NCBI GenBank assembly: GCA_947381965.1
Contig: CANCXX010000011.1
Span: 34,327 to 98,326 of the forward strand
Source: an uncultured bacterium
GTDB taxonomy: Bacteria; Bacillota; Clostridia; Lachnospirales; Lachnospiraceae
Direction: 5' to 3'
Length of the DNA: 64,000 nt
This document shows positions 36,327 to 44,646 of the stretch, one piece after another. The notes beneath the pieces were generated by a model that made no database searches, was not told the DNA's origin, and worked only from the letters and a program-made list of their open reading frames with translations. Position 1 is the first letter of the stretch. Every line of letters begins with the position of its first letter. The position numbers and the translations under genes were made by a program.

Positions 36327-36356
36327 AATGCCCGGATCCAAAAGACCCGGACATTT
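36327..36356 (-). terminator. Terminator of the hexuronate operon
   Basis: An imperfect hairpin (AAATGCCCGG against CCGGACATTT) lies 35 bp past the kdgK stop and is followed on the minus strand by TTTTTG. Confidence 0.65.
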
Positions 36357-36390
36357 ATTTAGGAGAAAAAGAAAATATCTTGTAATACAG

Positions 36391-37422
36391 CTATCTTTGA
36401 ACCCGCCCGGAGGCATCGCCTCCTGCCAGTGTTTCCACTTCTTTTCTGGATACCAGATTGAAATCACCGGGAATGGTATGCTTAAGGGCTGACGCTGCCA
36501 CGCCAAATTCCAGCGCGGCCTTAAAATCCCTGCCATCCAAAAGACCGCAGATGACACCTGCTGCAAAGGAATCTCCGCCGCCTACCCGGTCAATAATTGG
36601 ATGAATACGGTATTCTTTGGAATGATAAAACTCCTTCGTATCTCTGGAATAAATACATGCAGACCAGCCATTATCCGAAGCAGAATGACTGACACGCAGG
36701 GAAGATACGCAATATTCAAAGTTAAATTTTTCTACCATCTGTTCAAAAATAGACTTATAGCCTGCCAGTTCCAGTTCACCGCTGGTAACGTCTGTTTCTC
36801 CGGGCTTAAATCCAAGCACCAGCTCCGCATCTTCTTCATTTCCAATACACACATCCACATACTTCATCAGACCTGTCATAACCTTCTGTGCCTTTTCGGA
36901 AGTCCACAGTTTTTTTCTGAAATTCAGGTCAACGGAAACCTTAACACCATGTTTTTTTGCAGCAATCAACGCTTTTTCGGTAAGCTGTGCCGCACTGTCA
37001 GAAACCGCAGGCGTAATTCCCGTAAAATGGAACCAGTCAGCTCCTTCAAAAACAGCGTCAAAATCAAAATCATCCTCTGTGGCTGTGGAAATAGATGAAT
37101 GCGCCCTGTCATAAACTACCTTGGAAGGCCTCATGGAAGAACCGGACTCCAGAAAATAAATTCCAAGTCTCTCCCCGCACTTTGCAATATGGCCTGTACC
37201 CACGTTATATTTTCTAAGGGCGGCAACCGCACACTCCCCAATCTCATTGTCAGGAACCGCTGTGACAAACTCTGCATTATGTCCGTAGTTGGCCAGGGAA
37301 ACTGCCACATTGGCTTCCCCACCGCCATAATTAATATCAAACTCATCTGCCTGAATAAACTTCTCATAATTGGGAGTGGACAGCCTAAGCATAATCTCTC
37401 CCATGGTAATAACCTTTGCCAT
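36391..37422 (-). CDS. kdgK: 2-keto-3-deoxygluconate kinase
   Basis: A 343-residue PfkB/ribokinase-family sugar kinase that phosphorylates 2-keto-3-deoxygluconate to KDPG. Motifs: N-terminal GGGEANVAVSLANYG and C-terminal RVGGGDSFAAGVICGLLDG with the catalytic Asp. It is the last gene of the uronate operon, 46 bp after the KDPG aldolase gene, which supports this substrate over other PfkB sugars. AGGAAAGGA lies before the ATG. Confidence 0.92.
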   Translation of the reverse strand: MAKVITMGEIMLRLSTPNYEKFIQADEFDINYGGGEANVAVSLANYGHNAEFVTAVPDNEIGECAVAALRKYNVGTGHIAKCGERLGIYFLESGSSMRPSKVVYDRAHSSISTATEDDFDFDAVFEGADWFHFTGITPAVSDSAAQLTEKALIAAKKHGVKVSVDLNFRKKLWTSEKAQKVMTGLMKYVDVCIGNEEDAELVLGFKPGETDVTSGELELAGYKSIFEQMVEKFNFEYCVSSLRVSHSASDNGWSACIYSRDTKEFYHSKEYRIHPIIDRVGGGDSFAAGVICGLLDGRDFKAALEFGVAASALKHTIPGDFNLVSRKEVETLAGGDASGRVQR

Positions 37423-37467
37423 TTTTATTCCTTTCCTATTTGGATTCCACTGTTTTCCTGCTTCAAT

Positions 37468-38433
37468 TTATTTTTGTACCAGATGTATGGCAAAACCGCC
37501 GATTTCTTCTTTCAGATAAATAGCTTTCAGCGCGCCCTTTCCATCTTTTTTTGCAGATTCTTCATTAAATTCCACACCAAGCACCGTGGACAGATAGTTG
37601 ACTGCCCTGTCAATATAGTTGGTTCTCACCGCAATATGTCCATTCTTTCCAAGATAAGGGGTTTTCATAACCTCCAGCGCTGTTCCTGCAAAAACAGAAC
37701 TGCTGCCTGCCTTTAGGGGGAGCCCGAAAATAAATGCAAACCGTCTGGCCGCTTTTTGGGCCTCCTCTTCATTTTCAGCATTTATCCCTACATGGGCAAG
37801 TTCAAAGCCAAGCATCGTCTGGACCGCTTCTCTTGTAAGCTGTTCAATCTTGTCCCACTCCCCTGCATTAATCAGATCGCCGGGAACCATCCAGGAACCG
37901 CCACAGGCAATTATCTTGTTAAAATCCAGGTAAGAAGTCAGATTCTTTGCATTAATCCCCCCTGTAGGCATAAATTTCATATTCACATAAGGAGCTGCCA
38001 TGGCTTTAATTTTGGCCAGTCCCCCTGACTGCTCCGCCGGGAAAAACTTTACCACATCAAGACCCAGCTCAATTGCCGTCTCTATGTCGCTGGGACTTGA
38101 TGTGCCGGGAGTAACTGGCACTTTTTTTTCAATACAATATTTTACTGTGTTAGGGTTTAATCCGGGACTTACAATAAACTTTGCGCCTGCTTCCACCGCC
38201 GCGTCTACCTGGGCGGCATTTAGAACTGTGCCTGCGCCCACACACATATCCGGAAAGTTTTCCGTCATAATTTTAATTGCTTCAGCAGCCGCATCCGTGC
38301 GGAAGGTAACTTCCGCACAGGGAAGCCCCCCTGCGCAAAGGGCCTTTGCCAAAGGAAGGGCATCTTCCGCCCGATCAATTTTTACCACAGGGACAATACC
38401 AATTTTACTGATTTGCTCTAAAACTGCGTTCAT
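37468..38433 (-). CDS. KDPG/KHG aldolase fused to a VOC-like domain
   Basis: A 321-residue protein. Residues 1-210 are a class I KDPG aldolase that splits KDPG to pyruvate and glyceraldehyde 3-phosphate: CAEVTFRT holds the catalytic Glu and VVKFFPAEQ the Schiff-base Lys; GAGTVLN and PTGGI bind phosphate. Residues 220-320 form an extra domain (ELAHVGINAENEEEAQKAARRF; HIAVRTNYIDRAVNYLSTVLG) resembling the vicinal-oxygen-chelate/glyoxalase fold. Ordinary bacterial enzymes of this type are about 210 residues. Start: ATG at 38433 after TGGAGG; the frame extends upstream to 38466 but without a ribosome site. Confidence 0.9.
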   Translation of the reverse strand: MNAVLEQISKIGIVPVVKIDRAEDALPLAKALCAGGLPCAEVTFRTDAAAEAIKIMTENFPDMCVGAGTVLNAAQVDAAVEAGAKFIVSPGLNPNTVKYCIEKKVPVTPGTSSPSDIETAIELGLDVVKFFPAEQSGGLAKIKAMAAPYVNMKFMPTGGINAKNLTSYLDFNKIIACGGSWMVPGDLINAGEWDKIEQLTREAVQTMLGFELAHVGINAENEEEAQKAARRFAFIFGLPLKAGSSSVFAGTALEVMKTPYLGKNGHIAVRTNYIDRAVNYLSTVLGVEFNEESAKKDGKGALKAIYLKEEIGGFAIHLVQK

Positions 38434-38483
38434 TTTTCCTCCATTCCCACCTGTATCCAGGTCCATACATCTTCTTTACCCCG

Positions 38484-39122
38484 TTATGCAAGAATTTCCT
38501 TTACACACTCCGCCAGTTTATCGCATTTGCAGTTTGCAAAAAAATATTCCTTAAATTTTTCTCCGGATAACGCACCCTTTACCAGTTCACGGTCCAGGTT
38601 TTTAAGGATAGTTATCATATCTGTATGAGTAACCTCCTTTACCTTGTCAAGAATTTTCTTATTTCTCTGTTCCGGCTCCACTCTCTCTTTGGGATATCCG
38701 CCGCCTCCCGGCGCGCAGAACAGTTTTTCAAAAATATATTCCAGGTTCAACTCGCCGCCCCATCCAAAATTCTCCGCAAAAGGAAGGGCAATGCAGTTTC
38801 CGTCATTTACCTGCGAAAACAAGTAGGCGTCCAAAGGGGAAGTAATGTGTCCGCAAAGCACTTTGGGAAAAGAATTACATGCAAGCATGGCGCCCTCTCC
38901 TGTGCCGCATCCGGTAATCACAAAATCCGCCGCCCCGGAATTAAGCAGGACTGCCGCCAGAATCCCATTTTGTACATAGGTTAAAGAATTTGCGTCGTCT
39001 GCAGAATACATTCCATAATTAAATACCTCATGTCCCATAGGCTCAGTCACCTTTTTTAAAGCTGTGCAGATCATTTCATTTTTTGCAGCCTGACTGTTTT
39101 CATTAATCAATGCAATCTTCAT
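38484..39122 (-). CDS. RpiB/LacAB-fold sugar isomerase, DhuI-like
   Basis: A 212-residue protein of the ribose-5-phosphate isomerase B/LacA/LacB fold (KIALINENSQAAKNE; YVQNGILAAVLLNSGAADFVITGCGTGEGA; CGHITSPLDAYLFSQVNDGNCIALP). In streptococci a member of about this size, DhuI, isomerises 4-deoxy-L-threo-5-hexosulose uronate, the same step catalysed by KduI. Its place between kduD and the aldolase fits that role, although kduI is also present in the operon. Function is therefore inferred from context. CGGAGG lies before the ATG. Confidence 0.75.
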   Translation of the reverse strand: MKIALINENSQAAKNEMICTALKKVTEPMGHEVFNYGMYSADDANSLTYVQNGILAAVLLNSGAADFVITGCGTGEGAMLACNSFPKVLCGHITSPLDAYLFSQVNDGNCIALPFAENFGWGGELNLEYIFEKLFCAPGGGGYPKERVEPEQRNKKILDKVKEVTHTDMITILKNLDRELVKGALSGEKFKEYFFANCKCDKLAECVKEILA

Positions 39123-39167
39123 CTCTATACCTCCGTATCGTATACCGCCATCTTTTTAATATTCTGT

Positions 39168-39974
39168 TTACTGCGGCTGTTTTCCGATATAAGCCAAAAT
39201 ACCGCCGTCCACATACAGCACATGACCGTTTACAAAGTCTGACGCGTCGGAAGCAAGAAATACTGCAGGTCCCTGTAAATCTTCCGTCTCTCCCCAGCGT
39301 GCCGCAGGCGTTTTGGCAATAATAAACTGATCAAAGGGATGTCTGCTGCCATCAGGCTGTACTTCACGCAAAGGCGCTGTCTGAGGGGTTGCTATATAAC
39401 CAGGGCCGATACCGTTACACTGAATATTGAATTCTCCATATTCAGAAGCAATATTTCTGGTCAGCATCTTAAGTCCGCCCTTAGCCGCCGCATAAGCGGA
39501 AACAGTTTCGCGTCCAAGCTCACTCATCATAGAACAGATGTTAATAATCTTGCCATGGCCTTTTTTGATCATGCTTGGAATCACTGCCTTGGAAACAATG
39601 AAAGGCGCGTTCAAATCCACATCAATTACCTGCCGGAACTGTTCTGCTGTCATATCACACATGGGGATACGTTTGATAATTCCTGCATTGTTCACCAGAA
39701 TATCAATAACGCCCACTTCCTCTTCAATTTTAGCCACCATAGCCTGTACTTGTTCTTCATTTGTCACATCACATACATAGCCGTGTGCCTTAATGCCTTT
39801 TTCCTCATAAGCCGATAATCCTTTATCCACCAGCTCCTGCTTAATATCGTTAAACACAATGGTAGCTCCTGCCTGGGCATAAGCAGTTGCAATTGCAAAA
39901 CCAATTCCGTAAGAGGCGCCTGTTACCAGCGCTACCTTGCCTTCCAGTGAAAACTTCTTCATAAAATCGCTCAT
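39168..39974 (-). CDS. kduD: SDR oxidoreductase, KduD/DhuD or gluconate 5-dehydrogenase type
   Basis: A 268-residue short-chain dehydrogenase. The nucleotide motif is TGASYGIGFAIA, followed by NNAGI and the catalytic YAAAKGG with the upstream Ser in NICSMMSELG. In this operon it should reduce 2,5-diketo-3-deoxygluconate to 2-keto-3-deoxygluconate, the KduD/DhuD step. Close relatives are often named gluconate 5-dehydrogenase, so the symbol relies on context. AGAAAGGA lies before the ATG. Confidence 0.85.
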   Translation of the reverse strand: MSDFMKKFSLEGKVALVTGASYGIGFAIATAYAQAGATIVFNDIKQELVDKGLSAYEEKGIKAHGYVCDVTNEEQVQAMVAKIEEEVGVIDILVNNAGIIKRIPMCDMTAEQFRQVIDVDLNAPFIVSKAVIPSMIKKGHGKIINICSMMSELGRETVSAYAAAKGGLKMLTRNIASEYGEFNIQCNGIGPGYIATPQTAPLREVQPDGSRHPFDQFIIAKTPAARWGETEDLQGPAVFLASDASDFVNGHVLYVDGGILAYIGKQPQ

Positions 39975-40018
39975 TGTCTCTTTTCCTTTCTGTTATTTGT
40001 TTTTATTATTGCTTTTTA

Positions 40019-40879
40019 TTACATCAAATCTTTCATTGCCACATGATCCATATCATCAAAATCCTGGTTTTCTCCCACCATGCCCCAGATAAATGTATAA
40101 GCTCTGGAACCGCACCCTGCATGAATGGACCAGCTGGGTGATATCACTGCTTCCTCGTTTCTCATAAAAATATGTCTTGTCTCAGAAGGCTCTCCCATAT
40201 AATGAACCACAAAAGCGTCTTCCGGCATTTCAAAATAAAGGTAAACTTCCATTCGCCTGTCATGGGTGTGGCAGGGCATCGTATTCCATACACTTCCCGG
40301 CTTTAACTGGGTCATACCCATAACAAGCTGACAGCTCTCCACCTGTCCGGGAAGTATATACTTACAGATTACTCTGTGGTTGGCATCTTCCAAAGATCCA
40401 AGCTCCACCTTATTTTCATCTTTTACAATTACTACGCCCTCGGCGGGACTTCCCTCCGGCTTAATCAAAACTGTGGGATAAGTCTTATGCGCCGGTGCAC
40501 TGTTTATATAAAATTTTGCAGGGCAGGAAGCATCCCTGCTGTCAAAAACGATATCCTTCGCCCCCATTCCTATATACATGCCTTCTTTAAATCCCACTTC
40601 GTATTTTTCCCCATCTACAGAAATGGTTCCGGCTCCGCCGATGTTGATTACCCCCATTTCCCTTCTCTGCAGAAAATACTCTGCCCGCAGCTGGTCCCCT
40701 GCCGTAAGCGCCAAAGGCTTATCCGGCACAGCCGCCCCTGTAATAATTCTGTCAATATGGCTGTAAACCAGTTTTATTTCCCCTGGCACAAAAAGATTCT
40801 GAATTAGAAATTCTTCCCGCAGCCGCTCTGTTGTATAATGCTTCACATCTCTTGGTGAAGCTGCTGTTCTCAGCTCCAT
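40019..40879 (-). CDS. kduI: 4-deoxy-L-threo-5-hexosulose-uronate ketol-isomerase
   Basis: A 286-residue cupin-fold isomerase that acts on the product of unsaturated uronates from pectin or glycosaminoglycan breakdown. Zinc ligands are visible: CHTHDRRMEVYLYF (HxH and Glu) and the later His in PSWSIHAGCG. Length and N-terminus (MELRTAASPRDVKHYTTERL) match the family when the ATG at 40879 is used; the frame continues upstream to 40933. First gene of the operon, divergent from the AraC gene at 41117. Confidence 0.93.
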   Translation of the reverse strand: MELRTAASPRDVKHYTTERLREEFLIQNLFVPGEIKLVYSHIDRIITGAAVPDKPLALTAGDQLRAEYFLQRREMGVINIGGAGTISVDGEKYEVGFKEGMYIGMGAKDIVFDSRDASCPAKFYINSAPAHKTYPTVLIKPEGSPAEGVVIVKDENKVELGSLEDANHRVICKYILPGQVESCQLVMGMTQLKPGSVWNTMPCHTHDRRMEVYLYFEMPEDAFVVHYMGEPSETRHIFMRNEEAVISPSWSIHAGCGSRAYTFIWGMVGENQDFDDMDHVAMKDLM

Positions 40880-41044
40880 TTTCGCTACCCCATCCTTTCC
40901 TGATTTTGTCATACCTCTCTTGTAACTTCCCATTATTTATTCTGTTATGGTATAGTATACATAAAAAAAATGGCTATGTCTTTTCAAATATTTCTATAAA
41001 TATTGCAAATTTTGAACTTTTCATATATAATTCAGGTTAATTAG

Positions 41045-41058
41045 TGAAAGCGTTTACA
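41045..41058. promoter_or_regulatory. CcpA-type cre operator between kduI and the AraC regulator
   Basis: TGAAAGCGTTTACA fits the catabolite-responsive consensus (TGxAAxCGxTxxCA) at every fixed position. It lies 59 bp before the AraC start and about 165 bp before kduI, so carbon catabolite control of one or both directions is likely. LacI-family regulators other than CcpA can use similar sites. Confidence 0.7.
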
Positions 41059-41116
41059 TTATTTTGCTTAAAGACTGTATTGCAGGCCAAACCTGCGGTA
41101 TAGGGGAGGTACTAAA

Positions 41117-41971
41117 ATGGAAGAGCTATATTCCTGTCAGCAGGCTATAGAAAACTGCGCCGCTGCACGCACCTTTGCCATCGCACATTTATATAAAGAA
41201 GAAAAAGCCATGGATATGCACATCCATGACTGCTATGAAATATATTATTCTATCTCCGGCGGAAAACAATTTCTGATTGACAACAAATTCTATGCCATTG
41301 CACCGGGAGATATTTTTATTATCAATCAGTACGAAAGCCACAAAATAACCCAGGTGGATAAAATGGTGCATGAACGGATCGTACTGTCCATACACCCGGA
41401 TTACCCGGATCGCCTCTCTACAGCCGAAACCAATCTGGATGCCTGCTTTTCTGACAGGCCTTCGGGTTTCAGTCACAGAATTTCTCTGGGCAAAGAGCAA
41501 CAGACACGGTTTTTGTACTATATTAATAAAATCACAGGCGCGGAAGGGTACGGCCATGATATCATTGAACGGTCTGCTTTTATGGAGCTGATGCTTTTAA
41601 TTAACAGCGCTGTCCACACCAGCCATCAGCCTCAGCCCGCTTCTCCAATATATAACCATCAGGTGGATGATATTCTGGCTTATATCAACCAGAACATTAC
41701 CTCTCCCATTACCATAGAACAGTTATCCGGCGCATTTTATTTAAGCGAATCCTACATCTGCCGGATTTTTAAAGCAGCCACAGGAACCACAATTAACAAA
41801 TATATAAGCGCCCGGCGCATCAGTATTGCCAAGTCCCTGCTAAACGGCGGCGCAGGCGTCATGGAGGCTTATGAAAAAAGTGGATTTTCCGATTACAGCA
41901 GTTTTTTTAAAGCTTTTACAAAAGCAGTCGGGATTTCCCCAAAAAAATATGCCCAGTGCAGTGTCAGTTGA
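41117..41971 (+). CDS. AraC family regulator of the hexuronate operon
   Basis: A 284-residue regulator with an N-terminal cupin (MHIHDCYEIYYSISGGKQFL; PGDIFIINQYESHKI) and a C-terminal AraC DNA-binding domain (ITIEQLSGAFYLSESYICRIFK; GVMEAYEKSGFSDYSSFFKAFTKAVGISPKKYA). GGGGAGG precedes the ATG. It is divergent from kduI with a 237-bp shared region, the usual arrangement for a local regulator. A uronate catabolite is the likely inducer (inference). Its stop codon lies inside the loop of its own terminator. Confidence 0.9.
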   Translation: MEELYSCQQAIENCAAARTFAIAHLYKEEKAMDMHIHDCYEIYYSISGGKQFLIDNKFYAIAPGDIFIINQYESHKITQVDKMVHERIVLSIHPDYPDRLSTAETNLDACFSDRPSGFSHRISLGKEQQTRFLYYINKITGAEGYGHDIIERSAFMELMLLINSAVHTSHQPQPASPIYNHQVDDILAYINQNITSPITIEQLSGAFYLSESYICRIFKAATGTTINKYISARRISIAKSLLNGGAGVMEAYEKSGFSDYSSFFKAFTKAVGISPKKYAQCSVS

Positions 41972-41989
41972 CACGCACCGGGCGTTTTT
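41951..41989 (+). terminator. Terminator overlapping the 3' end of the AraC gene
   Basis: GCCC-A-GTGC-A-GTGTC pairs with GACAC-GCAC-C-GGGC around AGTT and is followed by GTTTTTG. The stop codon (41969-41971) sits at the loop, so coding and terminator sequence overlap. Confidence 0.85.
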
Positions 41990-42025
41990 GGTTATATTGC
42001 TTGTTGCAGATCACTTTTTCAGCCT

Positions 42026-42802
42026 TTAAAATCCATAATCATAAATGCTTCCCGTATTATACGAATTGTTGTAATTTCCCTTCCAATCGTAGGTGTTTGC
42101 CTTGGAAGCTTCATTTTTGGCTGCGCTTTCAACCATGGATGCCTGTGAAGATATCCTGTTTGCATAAGACATGCTTCCGTTAAATAAAGATTTAACCGTA
42201 TTCATATCCGCTTCTTTAAACGTCTTTTCATCCAGAGAGAGGGTTTTGTCCTTGTTGATAGTAACTCCCACTTTCTCCAGCATCCTCTTGTTAGCTTCTG
42301 TTGCTGTTGTCATAAATTTTGCACGGTTCTGTACGCTGGTAGTTGCTGATTCGCCGGCTTTCTTAATCACATCATTGTAATTGTTCACAAATTCATTGAC
42401 AGATTTGTAAATGGCATTGACATCATATTCCTTTGTGGTGGTGGTAACGCCGTTTTCATCTGTCTTTTCCACATCCACCTTGTTAAATACAGACTTACTT
42501 CCTGTCTTGGAAAGAGCATCTGCCGAATCCTTTAACTTATCTGCTGCCTCTTCAATAGAAGAAAGTGTCTTTGCAGAATCTTTGGCAGTGGATGTGTCTT
42601 TCTTATTATTCTTCTCTGCAGAAGAAACTCCCTTATTAGCATCCTTTGTATAGTAAGCTTTCATCAGCTTGCCATAGCTGCCATTTTTGATGCTGGCGTA
42701 ATCAGAGAGGAAATTCAGATTGCTCATTCCCCCACCGCTCATACTCTGAAACAAAAAAGAGTAATCTGTTTTCATACTTCCTACATTAATACCAATTCCC
42801 AT
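42026..42802 (-). CDS. Orphan protein with a flagellar cap (FliD C-terminal)-like domain
   Basis: A 258-residue protein. The N-terminal 40 residues (MGIGINVGSMKTDYSFLFQ) and a Lys/Ser/Ala-rich helical middle lead to a region resembling the C-terminal part of FliD: YKSVNEFVNNYNDVI, VGVTINKDKTLSLDEKTFKEAD and VKSLFNGSMSYANRISSQAS. Full FliD is much longer, and no flagellar genes are in the window. It may be a flagellar accessory or a non-flagellar surface protein (inference). Start: ATG at 42802 after AAAGGAG. Its promoter lies at 42982-43010. The last residues are rich in Tyr, Asn and Gly. Confidence 0.78.
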   Translation of the reverse strand: MGIGINVGSMKTDYSFLFQSMSGGGMSNLNFLSDYASIKNGSYGKLMKAYYTKDANKGVSSAEKNNKKDTSTAKDSAKTLSSIEEAADKLKDSADALSKTGSKSVFNKVDVEKTDENGVTTTTKEYDVNAIYKSVNEFVNNYNDVIKKAGESATTSVQNRAKFMTTATEANKRMLEKVGVTINKDKTLSLDEKTFKEADMNTVKSLFNGSMSYANRISSQASMVESAAKNEASKANTYDWKGNYNNSYNTGSIYDYGF

Positions 42803-42981
42803 ACTCTCACTCCTTTGACTTACAAACACTCTGCTTACCGCCTGAATGCCTGCACAGACAGATTATCAGATATTCCTGTGCATCTTTCTCTTCCAATTGC
42901 GGACGGCAAGCGCAGAACCTCCATGTTCCACTGTTTCCTTACATAATTTATATCGTCAGAATCTATTTTATGATTAAGTTA

Positions 42982-43010
42982 AGTATAGCATCTGAAGACA
43001 AAAATTACAA
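42982..43010 (-). promoter_or_regulatory. Sigma-A promoter of the FliD-C-like gene
   Basis: On the minus strand TTGTAA (43005-43010) and TATACT (42982-42987) are 17 bp apart. No sigma-28 flagellar promoter with normal spacing was found. Confidence 0.6.
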
Positions 43011-43098
43011 GATATGGCAGCAGGAAATTCATTGCATTCTTACATAAAATCATTACAAAACCGTTACAAAAACTTTTTTGATTTTTTTGTAAAAATAG

Positions 43099-43127
43099 TT
43101 GACAAAACAAGAAAAAGAGGATAAAAT
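43099..43127 (+). promoter_or_regulatory. Promoter of tRNA-Leu
   Basis: TTGACA (43099-43104) and TAAAAT (43122-43127) with a 17-bp spacer, 11 bp before the tRNA. Confidence 0.88.
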
Positions 43128-43138
43128 GTTATTTGTTC

Positions 43139-43222
43139 GCAGGAATGGCGGAATTGGCAGACGCGCACGGTTCAGGTCCGTGTGGTAGCAATACCATGAG
43201 AGTTCAAGTCTCTTTTCCTGCA
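43139..43222 (+). tRNA. tRNA-Leu (anticodon CAG)
   Basis: The acceptor arm GCAGGAA pairs with TTCCTGC, with discriminator A at 43222. The D-arm region GGCGGAATTGGCAGACGC, anticodon stem CACGG/CCGTG with loop TTCAGGT (anticodon CAG), a long class II variable arm (TGGTAGCAATACCA) and T-arm GAGAGTTCAAGTCTC are all present. The 3' CCA is not encoded. Confidence 0.95.
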
Positions 43223-43223
43223 T

Positions 43224-43257
43224 AAAAAGAAACCTTAGAAATAGGGTTTCTTTTTTT
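43224..43257 (+). terminator. Terminator of tRNA-Leu
   Basis: AAAAAGAAACC pairs with GGTTTCTTTTT around TTAGAAATAG and is followed by further T residues. Confidence 0.85.
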
Positions 43258-43334
43258 ATGCCGCATCCTTATACCGGACCAATATCAGTCCTGTCCTTGT
43301 TTATTTATGACAGCCTTACTTAAAGAAATGACAT

Positions 43335-43380
43335 GAAAAATACAATTGAAACAGGAAATTTTCTCTCTGTTTCAATTGTA
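43335..43380 (-). terminator. Terminator of the polysaccharide deacetylase gene
   Basis: TACAATTGAAACAG (43341-43354) pairs perfectly with 43367-43380; on the minus strand the hairpin is followed by TTTTTC. It lies 14 bp after the stop. Confidence 0.87.
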
Positions 43381-43394
43381 TTACAAAATATTTA

Positions 43395-44366
43395 TCACCT
43401 TCCAGTTAAATCCGAAAGCGGCTTAAAGGTATATCCCATTCCTTCCCAGCGTGTTAACAGCTCATCCAGTATTTCTCCGTTGGTTTGTGATGTGTTGTGG
43501 AGCAGTACAATTGCTCCCGGATGAATTCTTCTGGTCAGCTTATCAATCGCCTCGTCCGGCGCCGGCTGACTGTCCTGCATCCAGTCCACATGGGCAAGAC
43601 TCCAGAAAATAGTGGAATATCCAATTTCCTGCGCCATTCTCAAATTTGCTTCATTACATTTTCCCTGAGGCGGCCGGTAATACATAGACAGCTCTGCACC
43701 TGTAATTTCGTGAAACAATACCGCCACATCATCCATTTCCTTGCGAAAAGCTTCCATTTCCGAAATAGAAGGCATGTCCAGATGATGATAGGTGTGATTG
43801 CCAACCGCATGTCCTTCCGCCACCATACGTTTAACCAGTTCCGGCGCCGATTCCAGGTAATGGCCCACTACAAAAAACGTTGCAGGCGCTTTATGCTTCT
43901 TTAAGGCTTCCAGAATAGGTTCCGTATTGCCATTTTCATATCCACAGTCAAAAGTAAGATAAATCACCTTTTCATCCATGCCGCCCACATAGTAGGCGTC
44001 ATACGCTTTTAAGTCAGCAGCAGAAGCATTTCCCACAGGCTGGCTGCCTTCTTCGCCAAATCCCAGTCCCCAGTCTTCTGATGCCAGTACCAGCCCATGT
44101 CCCAATTCCTTCTCTTCATCCTTTTGCGTGTCCGCCTGGGGAAGCCGTAAACCTTCTATTTTAAAAATATTTCCAATTTCGGGCCTGTGCAGGACACTTT
44201 CTTTCCTTAGAGGACTTCCCATTGAAGAGACTTCAGCATCCTCCTGCTTGTTTGCTTCCTGCTCTGACAGGTTCACTTTATTTTCTTTTCCGCCACATCC
44301 GGTGAAAAATAAAGCAGCCGAAACGGTAAGATAAATCGCTGCTTTACTCACTTTCATTTTCATCAT
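43395..44366 (-). CDS. PdaA-like polysaccharide deacetylase lipoprotein
   Basis: A 323-residue NodB-family deacetylase, probably acting on peptidoglycan outside the membrane. The signal peptide ends in a lipobox-like FFTGC (about residue 24). The NodB motifs are IYLTFDCGYE (Asp as base, one acidic residue fewer than the usual DD), HAVGNHTYHH with both metal His, YYRPPQGKCN and IVLLHNTS with the catalytic His. The closest known types are PdaA and related enzymes that make muramic-delta-lactam of the spore cortex. Start: ATG at 44366 after GGGAGG; the frame extends to 44414 without support. Confidence 0.88.
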   Translation of the reverse strand: MMKMKVSKAAIYLTVSAALFFTGCGGKENKVNLSEQEANKQEDAEVSSMGSPLRKESVLHRPEIGNIFKIEGLRLPQADTQKDEEKELGHGLVLASEDWGLGFGEEGSQPVGNASAADLKAYDAYYVGGMDEKVIYLTFDCGYENGNTEPILEALKKHKAPATFFVVGHYLESAPELVKRMVAEGHAVGNHTYHHLDMPSISEMEAFRKEMDDVAVLFHEITGAELSMYYRPPQGKCNEANLRMAQEIGYSTIFWSLAHVDWMQDSQPAPDEAIDKLTRRIHPGAIVLLHNTSQTNGEILDELLTRWEGMGYTFKPLSDLTGR

Positions 44367-44646
44367 AATGTTCCTCCCATGTTTTATACTTATTTCATCT
44401 ATATAATAACCCATTTTTGCATCAAAATTGCATCATTGCAGAGTCAAAACACAAGAAGCTGACAGAGGCTTGCAATACGGCAAAGCTGCAGGGTATTTAT
44501 AACCCTGAAAACTCGTCAAATGGCTCCTTCCCATCCGCTTGGCTCATTTGCTCGCAGAAATAAGTACTCAATATCTAACTGCCATATATATCCGGCCATG
44601 GAGAACATACACAATTTAGACAGAACAGATTATGTGTTTACATGTT

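Larger units (their letters stand above)
42803..43138. other. Intergenic region with two opposed promoters
   Basis: It contains the minus-strand promoter of the FliD-C-like gene, a 170-bp leader with a TGCACAG/CTGTGCA hairpin at 42850-42881, and the plus-strand tRNA promoter. No open frame or known riboswitch core is recognisable in the leader. Confidence 0.55.

Noticed and set aside
42803-42981. A c-di-GMP riboswitch in the leader of the FliD-C-like gene
   Set aside because: The leader has only a simple TGCACAG/CTGTGCA hairpin; the conserved riboswitch core sequences were not found.
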